Assembly (NCBI RefSeq): GCF_964031045.1
Contig: NZ_OZ034994.1
Location: 806,001 to 870,000 of the forward strand
DNA: 64,000 nt
Direction of reading: 5' to 3'
Source: Spiroplasma endosymbiont of Aspidapion aeneum
GTDB taxonomy: Bacteria > Bacillota_I > Bacilli_A > Mycoplasmatales > Mycoplasmataceae
Of this stretch, positions 22,643-31,315 are shown piece by piece. Both the position numbers and the translations under genes were made by a program. Each line of letters begins with the position of its first letter. The first letter of the stretch is position 1. The notes below the pieces were generated by a model. The model ran no database searches. It worked only from the letters and a program-made list of their open reading frames with translations, and was not told where the DNA came from.

Positions 22643-23034
22643 ATATCTCCTTTTTTTGTTTTCTCTTCCAATTCTTTCTAACATTTTCCACCATTTTATA
22701 TTTAAAAAAGCACTAGGAAAATGAATCCAAAATTGTGTATTTTTTCAATCGATAATAAAAATAAATAAAATTTGATTTCAAAAACATATATATTATATAA
22801 TTTTTTGCGACATTATAATTGAAAAAAGGTGTATTTAGGTAAAATATTAAATATTTATTTGCTTATATTATTACTCTAATGCTATTTCATTTTTATAACA
22901 ATTATTTTTTTAAATTCAAACAGGTGTATAACTCAATTAATATACTTTAATTCAAATTTATTATCAGTTTTTATGTTTCTAATATATAAAATCTATATTT
23001 TAATATATTGAATTATTTAATTAAATAAGGCGAA
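22643..23034. other. rpsB upstream region and spacer
   Basis: This holds the rpsB leader and probable promoter, then about 250 bp of A/T-rich sequence up to the IS remnant. No gene is seen in either direction with UGA as Trp. Confidence 0.5.
22752..22781 (-). promoter_or_regulatory. Candidate promoter of rpsB-tsf
   Basis: On the minus strand TTGAAA (22776-22781) is followed after 18 bp by TATTAT (22752-22757). The leader would be about 100 nt, long enough for S2 feedback control, though no specific structure was identified. Confidence 0.35.
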
Positions 23035-23594
23035 GGTAACCCTAAGGGGAGGAAATAATATTTACCTCTATACAACATGTCCAGGACAAAAAATTGGTAT
23101 TGATGGAACTTGATTTAAGGATCTATTTATAAATGGAAAAGAACTAAGTTATTATGTGAAATTGCTTATGATTGATTTACTAGAAAGGTTGTGTCATATT
23201 CAATTGGTCAGGGTGAAAACAAACAAACTGTTGTTTCAACATTATATGGTATATCTAAATATCTCTCAAAAAATGACTTCACAAATTGTATAGTTCAAAT
23301 GGATAGAGGTTCAGCCAATCTTTCCTATGAAGTTTTAAATTATGAAAATCATCAGCACAATTTTATAATATCAATGTCTAATTCTGGTTTTAAGCACAAT
23401 TCATCAACAGAGGCATTAAATGGTTGAATTAAAGAACAATTCTATTTATCAGTTGGAAATCACTTTAATTCACTTTCAGATTTTTACAAAACATTCAAAA
23501 CATTTATTAAAAACAAAAATTTATTACAAACTTATATTTACAAACAAAAAAGAGGTGAGATATTTATTTAACTTCTCTCCCCTTAGGGTTAACC
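23035..23594. mobile_element. Degenerate insertion sequence with terminal inverted repeats
   Basis: The left end (23035-23052, ggtaaccctaaggggagg) and the right end (23577-23594, ctccccttagggttaacc) are inverted repeats differing by a single-base indel. They enclose a transposase remnant. The ~560 bp length is far shorter than a full IS of this class (about 1.3-1.5 kb), so the 5' half of the transposase has been deleted. No clear target-site duplication is seen. Confidence 0.75.
23076..23571 (+). pseudogene. IS3-like DD(35)E transposase remnant
   Basis: Only the catalytic core remains. IGIDGTWFKDLFI in one frame continues, after a frameshift near 23140, as WKRTKLLCEIAYDWFTRKVVSYSIG. The second Asp is in QMDRGSANLSYE and the Glu in STEALNGWIKEQF; exactly 35 residues separate them, the spacing of IS3-type enzymes. 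UGA codes for Trp in the remnant, so it decayed in, or was adapted to, a mollicute. The start and N-terminal half are missing. Confidence 0.7.
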
Positions 23595-23732
23595 ATGTTT
23601 AATCACTTTTTGTTAATTTTAATATTAAAAAAACATGTTTTTAATAGAATCAATAATAAATATTTGTATTTAAAAATAAAGCTTGTTAGTGATAAAAATA
23701 GATATTGCTAAATCATTAGAAATAAACTATAA

Positions 23733-23761
23733 AAAATCTTCAAAAATAAATTTGAAGATTT
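23733..23761 (-). terminator. Rho-independent terminator of the lac/tagatose operon
   Basis: An 11-12-bp stem (aaaatcttcaaa / tttgaagatttt) with a 6-nt loop, followed on the minus strand by T residues, about 22 nt after the aldolase stop codon. Confidence 0.8.
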
Positions 23762-23783
23762 TTAGATAATATATAAGAAAATT

Positions 23784-24638
23784 TTATCTATTGTTTGCTT
23801 TATCTTGAGAATTAAAAGCAACAATTTTCTCAATCGCAGCTAATTTTACAGCATCTATAGCAGCTTTTCCAAATTTTCTAGCATCATATCCATCCTTATT
23901 TGTAACCAATCATTCTCTTACAGCATTTGCGTTAGCAACTTTAAGATCAGTTCCAATATTAATTTTGGTGATACCAAGTTTAATGGCTTTTTTTAGATCT
24001 ATTAACGGCACCCCACTAGAACCATGGAGTACGATTGGTGTTTCCATAGATTCAACAATGTCTTCAATTAATTTGAACTGAAGATCTGGTTTTGTTTTAT
24101 ATATTCCGTGTGCAGTCCCAGCAGCTATAGCCAAAGCATCTACGTTTGTTTGTTTATTAAACTCAATCGCATCTTTTATATTTGTATATTGTTGTGAATT
24201 AGATTCTCTGTCATCTTCCTTACCACCAACGTGACCAATTTCAGATTCCACACATACTCCATGTTTGTGTGCATATTCAACAACCTTTTTTGTTTCTTCA
24301 ACATTTATCGCGAATGGTTTTGCAGAAGAGTCTAACATTACAGAATCAAATCCAGAATCTATTGCTCGCTTAATTAAATCAATATCAAATCCATGATCTC
24401 AATGTAAAATAACAGGAACACTTGATAACTCTACCGCCTTACGGCCTAAAGAAAATACATAATCCACACCCATATATAAAGCAGCAGACTCTGTTACCAT
24501 TAATATAACTGGAGATTTTTTTTCTTCCGCAGCTTCGATTATTCCTTTTAACATCTCCATGTTATCAAAATTAAATGCAGGGATTGCATAACCACCTTTT
24601 TTGGCAATTAATAGTTCTTTTTTAAAATTTGTCTTCAT
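23784..24638 (-). CDS. Class II fructose/tagatose-bisphosphate aldolase
   Basis: A zinc enzyme that splits a ketose-1,6-bisphosphate into DHAP and glyceraldehyde-3-phosphate. It is 284 residues. Metal and substrate sites are VILHWDHGFD, SEIGHVGG, AIAAGTAHGIY and VLHGSSGVP, with NIGTDLK at the phosphate site. Two UGA Trp are present, one directly beside the metal-binding His-Asp. Its place at the end of the lacAB/PTS operon argues for tagatose-1,6-bisphosphate as the substrate (GatY/KbaY type, in place of the class I LacD). It could equally be the cell's glycolytic Fba; sequence alone does not decide. Confidence 0.88.
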
Positions 24639-24652
24639 ATTACCCTTTCTTT

Positions 24653-25438
24653 TTATGATAATGAGAAATGGAATTGTACATTATAACGATAATCATAATC
24701 CTTAGATATTGTTGCTTTGTTATTTTTAAAATCCAAACCAGTTTTTGATTTTTCATCAGAAGAATATGAATCTCACCCGTATTTTTTTGCGAAATCATCA
24801 GCGGATAATTTTGAACCACTAGATTTTTCGTTAACAAGGTTAAATCTTCCTCCAGTGAATATTTTGCTATTTTTATCTGCAGCAACTTCTACCTTAAAAT
24901 TCATAACAAACACTTTTGTACTTTCATTATAACTAACTAATGATTTTCCTTTTTCATCATCAGCACTAAGATTTTTTATTTTCACACTAGAATCATATAT
25001 ATTCTTGTCTGCACTATCATATATTTTATATGTTAAATTTTTGTCTAGTTTTTCATTAATTAATGATATATAATTTTCGTTACTATTTGCTGTTGTCTCA
25101 TATTCGGCTATTACTTGCGAAACAAGTTGATTGCTTGATGACAAGCGAACTCTTGTACCATCAGCTTTTTTTCCATACCCCTGTGTAATCATATTTAAAT
25201 AATTTAGGTCTGAAAAATCACCTGATTTTAAACTATCGTTTAGTTTACTAATAAAAAATTGTTGGTAAACTGTATTATTAATTGCACTACTTGGCCATTT
25301 AAATACATTTGCTAAGCCGCGTACTCTTATGTTATCACCTAGAATAGAATCATATGTTTTTGAAGCACAAGAAACTACAGATAAAGGCGCAGCACTCGTA
25401 ATAGCAATTGTTGCAAGTGCTTTTAAAATTTTTCTCAT
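24653..25438 (-). CDS. Predicted surface lipoprotein in the lac operon
   Basis: A 261-residue protein with a typical mollicute lipoprotein signal: MRKILK, a hydrophobic stretch, lipobox VVSC with the acylated Cys at residue 24. The mature part is hydrophilic, Ser/Lys/Asp-rich, with no recognised domain; a UGA Trp occurs at residue ~223. The stop is 14 bp before the aldolase ATG, so it is inside the operon between lacB and the aldolase. The context suggests a role in sugar capture or surface exposure, which is inference. Confidence 0.85.
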
Positions 25439-25469
25439 AGTATCCTCTTTTCTATTTTGCTATTAAAAA

Positions 25470-25979
25470 TTAGTCATGATAATACCCTTCATCTCATCGC
25501 TTACACTCTAAGTCAAACATATCATCATTATAGTTTTCTTTTTTAATTAAACTATCTATTTTTTTTATTCGATCTTCCCTTTCTTTTGAAGGAATATATT
25601 TAGTTTCTAAAAATGCTTTGTAAATTTCTTCAATTAATCCTTCTCCAGAAACTCTACCACCAACAGCAATTATATTGGCATTAAATTCTTCTCTTGCCTG
25701 GACTGCACTAGCAACATCTCTCACTAAAGCAGCTCTAATATTTTTAGTTTTATTTGCAGAGTTAGAAATACCAACACCAGTTCCACACATAATCACACCA
25801 AATTCTACTTCTTTTTTAGCAACCAACGTTGCAACTTTGTGACCAAAAATAGGATAATGGGTTCTTTCCTTGTCATATGTTCCGCAGTCAATAACATCAT
25901 AACCCAAGGCCTCTAAACTTTTAATTAAATGGTCCTTAATTTCTGTTACGATGTGGTCGCACCCAATTGCAATTTTCAT
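25470..25979 (-). CDS. lacB: Galactose-6-phosphate isomerase subunit LacB
   Basis: With LacA it isomerises galactose-6-phosphate to tagatose-6-phosphate. The 169 residues match LacB (about 171). MKIAIGCDHIVTEIK, the CGTGVGISNSANK loop with the active-site Cys, and NIIAVGGR follow the RpiB/LacAB fold. A UGA Trp lies near the C-terminus and adds eight residues (WDEGYYHD). It starts 1 nt after the lacA stop. A ribose-5-phosphate isomerase B identity was considered, but the lacA partner and the HIVT N-terminus favour LacB. Confidence 0.92.
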
Positions 25980-25980
25980 C

Positions 25981-26436
25981 CTATTTATCCCCCTTTAACA
26001 TTTCTTCTAACATATCAATTCTTACCATATGTCTTCCACCTTCAAATTTGGCAAATAAGAATCTTTTGATAATTTTGATAATTTGTTTTTCTGCTGTTAA
26101 ATCTGCTCCAAGTGTAATAATATTGGTATTATTGTGACCTCTTGTCATGTGAGCTGAATGTTCATCTCCCAATTGTGCCACAATTGTACCTTTAAATTTA
26201 GCAGCAACCATGAACCCACCGTTCCCATATTCATCAATTATTATGCCGACATTTTTTTCTGGGTCATTTGACACTTTTTCTGCAACCATAACAGATGCAT
26301 CATAAATGTCTAGTTTTTTGCCTTGATTTATATCTACAACATTTAAGTTTTCTTTTTTTAATACTTCACCTATTTTTTTTATAGTAGTTAAGAAATTATT
26401 TGTAGATATATATATAGTTTTTGATTTAATGTCCAT
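25981..26436 (-). CDS. lacA: Galactose-6-phosphate isomerase subunit LacA
   Basis: Partner of LacB. Features are GIIIDEYGNGGFMVAAKFKG, TRGHNNTNIITLGA and GGRHMVRIDMLEEM, all typical of LacA. It is 151 residues from ATG 26436, which lies 1 nt past the lacF stop with GAGAGAAAATA upstream. An upstream ATG at 26451 inside lacF is less likely. No UGA Trp is required. Confidence 0.92.
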   Translation of the reverse strand: MDIKSKTIYISTNNFLTTIKKIGEVLKKENLNVVDINQGKKLDIYDASVMVAEKVSNDPEKNVGIIIDEYGNGGFMVAAKFKGTIVAQLGDEHSAHMTRGHNNTNIITLGADLTAEKQIIKIIKRFLFAKFEGGRHMVRIDMLEEMLKGDK

Positions 26437-26437
26437 A

Positions 26438-26749
26438 TTATTTTCTCTCAATCAAATCTATAATTGTATTAACCAATTCTTTAATAACTAATGTTGTCAT
26501 TAAATGGTCTTGACCATGAACCATTATTAATGTTAAATCAGAATAATTTCCTTTTGCTTCTTCTGTTAAAAGATCTGTTTGGGCAATATGGGCTTTTGTA
26601 AGGGTTTGGTCAGCTTCTAACACTTTGGCACGAGCATCTTTGAATTTACCTTCTTTTGCTAATTTTATAGCATGTAAATAATCCGCTCTAGCATCTCCAG
26701 CATAGGCAACAAGTTCAAATCCTTTTGCTGTCATTTCTTCTTTTGTCAT
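26438..26749 (-). CDS. lacF: Lactose-type PTS enzyme IIA
   Basis: Carries phosphate from HPr to the IIB domain. It is 103 residues and all-helical. The phosphorylated His is residue 78 in MVHGQDHLMTT, the same position as in Gram-positive IIA-Lac, and the metal-binding Asp follows it. ALI-type helices are complete. The gene ends 1 nt before lacA. Confidence 0.94.
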   Translation of the reverse strand: MTKEEMTAKGFELVAYAGDARADYLHAIKLAKEGKFKDARAKVLEADQTLTKAHIAQTDLLTEEAKGNYSDLTLIMVHGQDHLMTTLVIKELVNTIIDLIERK

Positions 26750-26763
26750 TTTTTCTTTTACTC

Positions 26764-27270
26764 CTATTTTCTAGTTATAAATTCAGTTGCTTTTTCTTCT
26801 GATACATTCTTAACAACTTGCAAATAAATAATATTGTTTAATACTTCTATAAATGTTATAGAAATGATAATAATAATTCTTACTCAAAGTTTAACATTTT
26901 CTTTATCAGCGTATGAGGTTGTATATTTAATTCCTAATAAAAGATAAAAACCAGGCATAAATAAAGCACTTATTATTGGAAATAAAATTACTCATATAAA
27001 TTCATTATCATAAATAAATCGCAATGCTATTCCAGTATAATCTTTTGATTCCGATAAGACGAATGGATAATTTGTTTTTCTAGAACAAAATCGTAAAAGG
27101 TAAATACATCAAAAGATTGCAAAACCACCGATTCCAGAGATTATAAAATCTCATAAAATTACTTTTTCTTGTTTAAAACACAATCAAATAATAACACAAC
27201 AAATAATTAAGCCAATTACAGAAAATAATGCTCATAATAAATTGAGTTTTCTTAACTTTGAATAATTCAT
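26764..27270 (-). CDS. Membrane protein of unknown function in the lac operon
   Basis: A 168-residue protein readable only with UGA as Trp (seven or more Trp, most UGA). It has about four hydrophobic helices: residues ~9-30, 40-60, 90-115 and 122-142. The end is charged (KNVSEEKATEFITRK). RBS AGGAGTG precedes ATG 27270. It lies between the EIICB gene (18 bp) and lacF (14 bp), so it is co-transcribed with the PTS. No family is recognised; a membrane accessory of the PTS is a guess. Confidence 0.8.
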
Positions 27271-27288
27271 TTACACTCCTAGAAAATA

Positions 27289-29337
27289 TTATTTATCATA
27301 TTTTAATGATTTTGGATCAATGTTATTTACAACCAAACCAATGGCAATTTCTGGGTCTTTAACCGCTGCTACATATTCTTCACCTTTTGTAGGAATAACA
27401 ACTCCGCCTTTTTTAATTTGTTTTTTAAAGTCATCAACATACATTTTTACTTGTGGTGAGGCAATTACAATATCTGCTATCTTAATTTTATCCGCATGTG
27501 TGCCTTGAGCTGCAGAATTTACAACAATATTTTTAATTCCTTTTAATAGAGCCGCTTTTTTAATTTGTTCTGCTAGCATTGCACTAGTTCCAGCACCATA
27601 ACAAATTACTAAGACATTTACATTATCACCTGTAATAACTGTTTTTTGATTATCAGCTAAACCATCTTTTTTAAGTTTAGCTTCCAAATCGTTAACTAAA
27701 GATTGATTATTTTCTTTTCTTGCTCTAGCTAATTGAGTATTTAATTCTTTAGTTTCTTTTCTTAATTGTTTTTCTTGTAATGCAATTTCTTTTGCTTCTT
27801 TAATTTCATCTAAGTATGCTTGTTTTGAAATTGCTTTTTCGTTTTTATTATTAGTTTTTTCAACTAAAATAAGTTCTTTAATATGTTTGTAGCGCTCTTT
27901 TGTTTCGGGTTTTCGAGACAATTTATAAGCCACAAGTTCAAATATATTATAATGGTATGGAATCATTAGCCCTTTTTCTTCAGCTTCTTTAACTTCTTCT
28001 TTACAACACATTTTGTCATGTAATAGAACAAATGGAATATATCCAAAGAAATCAATAGTAACCATTACTAATCATAGTGGAGCACATTTCCAATCAAATC
28101 CTGTCCCAATTAAGAGTCCAAAGATAGCTGGCAACGACCATGGTACATCAGATATTGCCCCATTCATACCAATAACTTCGATAAAGAATTTATAAATCAA
28201 TATATTAATTACTGGTAGAATGAAGAATGGGATTGCAAAGATTGGATTTAGAATCATTGGTGCTCCAAACAAAGCTGGTTCATTTACTTGAAATCATATT
28301 GGAATATATGAAGCAATCCCTACAGCTTTTAGTTTTTTAGATTTAGCTAATAATATAAATAAAATTGGTATAACAAATGTTGCACCAGTTCCTCCTAATG
28401 TTGAGGTAAAATCATATGCAAATTCATATGTTAATGCTCAGTGTGGATGTTGTCCTTGTGCAAATGCTGCTTGATTATCAGCTAAATTTGAATACATAAA
28501 TGGGGTTAAGAATGGTCTTGTAACTGAGGGACCGTGAACTCCAATAAATCAAATAAATGCTGTCATAAATGCAACAGCTGCTAAGAAACCATAACTATCC
28601 AAACCATTAAATATTGGTTTGATTAATGCAAATAATCAATCTGTAAATGTTTCATTTAAAGAATAGATAAATATATAACCAAATCCTCAATAAAACATTG
28701 TTGATAATCCGTAAGGAATAATATCTGCAAATGATTGAGAAACTCCTTGTGGAACTGCTCTTGGTAGTTTAATAGTTCAACCGTATTTAACAGGTAAATA
28801 AAATATATATGGTAATGTTAAACCAACAATTATACTAGAAAGCATACCAACAGCTCCCAAGTTTGAGATTAGAACATTTGAGAAGTTTTCAGTCCCAGTT
28901 CCATCATCATTAATGGCAAATGTTCCCGCAACTGACATCAACATTATTGATGTCCCTGCAGCAAAACCAACCATTAAAATATTCATTTTTCTATCATTCA
29001 AATTATGATTTAATCTAGTTGCCAATGAACTAGCAATAGCCATCGCAAATCATAGTGAAACAAACCCCATACTTAAAACATATATTCTATTTAAGAATCT
29101 ACGCAAATCTAAGGGGTAGTATGACATGTTTCCCATTATTGCAGGTGGAACTCACATTATTATTCCAATAATTGATGAAAAAACAATAATTGGCAATGTT
29201 GAGTAGAACCCTTCCATTAATGATCCTAGTAATCGATTACCAGCAATCTTATTAAGGACGGGAACTACATGTGCTTCCATAAAAAGCTCAAACTTTTTAG
29301 ATTTGGCTTTTGTTTCGGCTTGTGTATTATTTTCCAT
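27289..29337 (-). CDS. lacE: Lactose-type PTS permease EIICB with extended linker
   Basis: Imports and phosphorylates a beta-galactoside or related sugar. It is 682 residues, ~110 more than usual EIICB-Lac. Residues 1-~440 form the IIC membrane domain (VHGPSVTRPFLTPFMYSN, GGTGATFVIP, FQVNEPALFGAP). Residues ~485-565 are a charged, Lys/Glu-rich coiled-coil linker. The IIB domain starts near 570 with the phosphorylated Cys579 in VLVICYGAGTSAML. Multiple UGA Trp. A -10 box and a palindrome lie just upstream. The sugar is inferred from lacF/lacA/lacB alongside; cellobiose-type PTS is the nearest alternative. Confidence 0.93.
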
Positions 29338-29355
29338 AAAATAACCTTTCTATTT

Positions 29356-29375
29356 AGTTTAAATTTATTTAAACT
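29356..29375. promoter_or_regulatory. Candidate operator palindrome upstream of lacE
   Basis: Perfect inverted repeat agtttaaat-tt-atttaaact, 9-bp arms with a 2-bp centre. It starts 19 nt upstream of the EIICB ATG and 7 nt downstream of the -10 box, where a repressor would block initiation. The neighbouring DeoR-type regulator is the obvious candidate binder. Confidence 0.55.
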
Positions 29376-29382
29376 TATTAAT

Positions 29383-29388
29383 ATTATA
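29383..29388 (-). promoter_or_regulatory. -10 box of the lac operon
   Basis: The minus strand reads TATAAT. The -35 region 17 bp upstream is weak (AGATTT in a T-rich tract), as expected for an inducible promoter. Transcription would begin about 29376, at the edge of the palindrome. Confidence 0.45.
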
Positions 29389-29482
29389 TTCCTAATATAA
29401 AAAAAAAATCTTTTTTTTTTGATAAAATAGGTATTATTTTCATTTATTTATCATAAATTATCACTACTTTAATAAAAAAGAT

Positions 29483-30319
29483 TTATAAGGTATTTATAGA
29501 AGCTTCACCACCAACAAAAATAATTCTGTTATCTCTAGTGTTTTTGGTATTATTACTTCCTGGTTGTCCTCAACTACTTTTGTGGCTATCAATAAAGACT
29601 GAATTTTTAGGAATTGAAACATTCATATTAAAATAATAAGCAAGAAATGAGCTAGTACTCATGCTTTCTTGAGTATGTTTTCATGGTGTCCATAGATCTT
29701 TATTTTCCTTTAAACTGTTAGTTATTTCTAATTCTTCTCACCCTGACTTTTTCTTCCAATCTGCTAATGTATAGCAAAATCCAACATCACTGCCCTTATC
29801 ATCATTTTTAGGAGTGACAACATTCTCATTAATACCAGAATTTATAAAGATAATATTGTCTGTTATTTTCTTTCAAATTTCATCCTTTTTTAGATCTTTT
29901 AATTTTAAAACACTGCTACCATAATTTTGTGAATTTGCCTCATAATAATATAACAAAGATTCACCAAAATATGATATATCAATTAATTCACACATTTTGT
30001 TTAAATTACTTCCAACATTTTCTTCGTAATATTTTAACTGTCTTGATGGCACATCACTTCCGGTAAATCAATCATTTTGTTCACAATTCCAAAAAGCACT
30101 ATGGAATTTTTTATTTTTAATATCTCCATCTCAGTTAAGTGAATAACCATTATAATTGGTAATTATGTTATTAAATGCTGTATTATCTAACATTCTATCA
30201 ACATTTCAATCATTAATATCTTTAGATAAAACATTATGCTTTGAACCGCAACTAACTACTTGAGATTGTATTAATGTTATACTCATAATACTTAATAAAA
30301 CTTTTATTTGTTTTTTCAT
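29483..30319 (-). CDS. Predicted lipoprotein between repressor and PTS genes
   Basis: A 278-residue protein, Trp-rich with most Trp as UGA, hence invisible under the standard code. The signal peptide is MKKQIKVLLSIMSITLIQSQ with lipobox VVSC. The mature part has no known domain; it ends FVGGEASINTL. The ATG is 17 bp after the DeoR stop, so it shares the regulator's transcript, while the lac promoter lies after it. Surface location is inferred from the lipobox. Confidence 0.82.
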
Positions 30320-30336
30320 TTTAAAATCCCCAAAGA

Positions 30337-31104
30337 TTACTTTGCAATAATTAATTTAGTATGTTCTTCTAGCAAGTGTTGGTCTTTTATTTTATTATCA
30401 GAGATAACGATATCGATATCTGATATATGTGTTATTCTTATAAATCCATTTTGAAAAATTTTGGAAGAGTCTAATAGACAAATAACTTTCTCAGATACTT
30501 TTATAATCTTTTTAATAATTTCTGCTTCTTCTATATGATTATTACACAAATAACCATTAGTATCAATGTTTGTTCCAGTTATAAATGCAAGGGGAAAATT
30601 CAAACCATCAAGGGCATTAAGCGCCTGTGGTCCTGTAAACGCTAATGATTGTGGACGCAATCTCCCACCTAAAACTATTATTCGATCAATGTATTGATTT
30701 GTTAGTGCTTGCTTTGTGATTTCAAATCCATTTGTATATAGATATTCAATTTTAGTATTAATAAAACGAGAGAAAGTTTCCATCGTTGTCCCAGGTGAAA
30801 CTAGTAATATTTTTTCATTGCCAATAAGTTTAGCAGCTTCTCTTGCAATCATTAATTTTTCATTATAATTTTTTTCAATCTTTTGACTTCTGGTTGTCTC
30901 AATCTCTTTATTTACATTAATCTTTAAAAGACCTAGTTCAGTTGATATATAATGATATTTTTGTAATTCTTTTATATCTCGTCTAATTGTCAGAGGTGGT
31001 TTATTAAAATGAGCAGTTCCATACTCAATTGCTTGTCTCATTGATACTTTTCCAGTACCTTTAATGAAATTTAATAGTCCTTCTAATCTCAGTGATTTTT
31101 CCAT
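30337..31104 (-). CDS. DeoR-family transcriptional repressor (LacR-like)
   Basis: A 255-residue regulator. The N-terminal winged helix (residues ~5-55) includes LTIRRDIKEL, the recognition segment. The C-terminal sugar-phosphate sensor has LLVSPGTTMETFSR, VLGGRLRPQS and GTNIDTNGYLCNNHIEEAEIIKK. The family usually represses sugar operons and is released by a phosphosugar; in lactococcal-type lac operons LacR responds to tagatose-6-phosphate. Adjacent lacAB and PTS genes support the same role here. Confidence 0.9.
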   Translation of the reverse strand: MEKSLRLEGLLNFIKGTGKVSMRQAIEYGTAHFNKPPLTIRRDIKELQKYHYISTELGLLKINVNKEIETTRSQKIEKNYNEKLMIAREAAKLIGNEKILLVSPGTTMETFSRFINTKIEYLYTNGFEITKQALTNQYIDRIIVLGGRLRPQSLAFTGPQALNALDGLNFPLAFITGTNIDTNGYLCNNHIEEAEIIKKIIKVSEKVICLLDSSKIFQNGFIRITHISDIDIVISDNKIKDQHLLEEHTKLIIAK

Positions 31105-31121
31105 AATTATTCCTTTCTTAT

Positions 31122-31149
31122 ATTATACACCATATTTTAAAAATATCAT
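31122..31149 (-). promoter_or_regulatory. Candidate promoter of the repressor gene
   Basis: On the minus strand ATGATA (31144-31149) and TATAAT (31122-31127) are 16 bp apart. AGAAAGGA precedes the ATG at 31104. The leader is short, about 12 nt. Confidence 0.4.
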
Positions 31150-31178
31150 AAATATTCATTAATTATCACCATAAAAAA

Positions 31179-31211
31179 TAAACTAAAATTGCATAATTAA
31201 ATTTTAGTTTA
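31179..31211 (-). terminator. Rho-independent terminator after ftsZ
   Basis: A 12-bp perfect stem (taaactaaaatt / aattttagttta), 9-nt loop, then TTTTTT in the minus direction. It lies about 105 nt after the ftsZ stop. Confidence 0.8.
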
Positions 31212-31315
31212 TCTAAATCTTATCATTATTTATAATATATTAATAATAGGTCTATAATTATTAACCTATTGAAACAATGATAAAATTATAAGCTATGGTA
31301 AATAATAATTAATAT

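Noticed and set aside
25470-25979. Ribose-5-phosphate isomerase B
   Set aside because: Same fold, but the adjacent lacA and IIA-Lac plus the CDHIVT N-terminus favour LacB.
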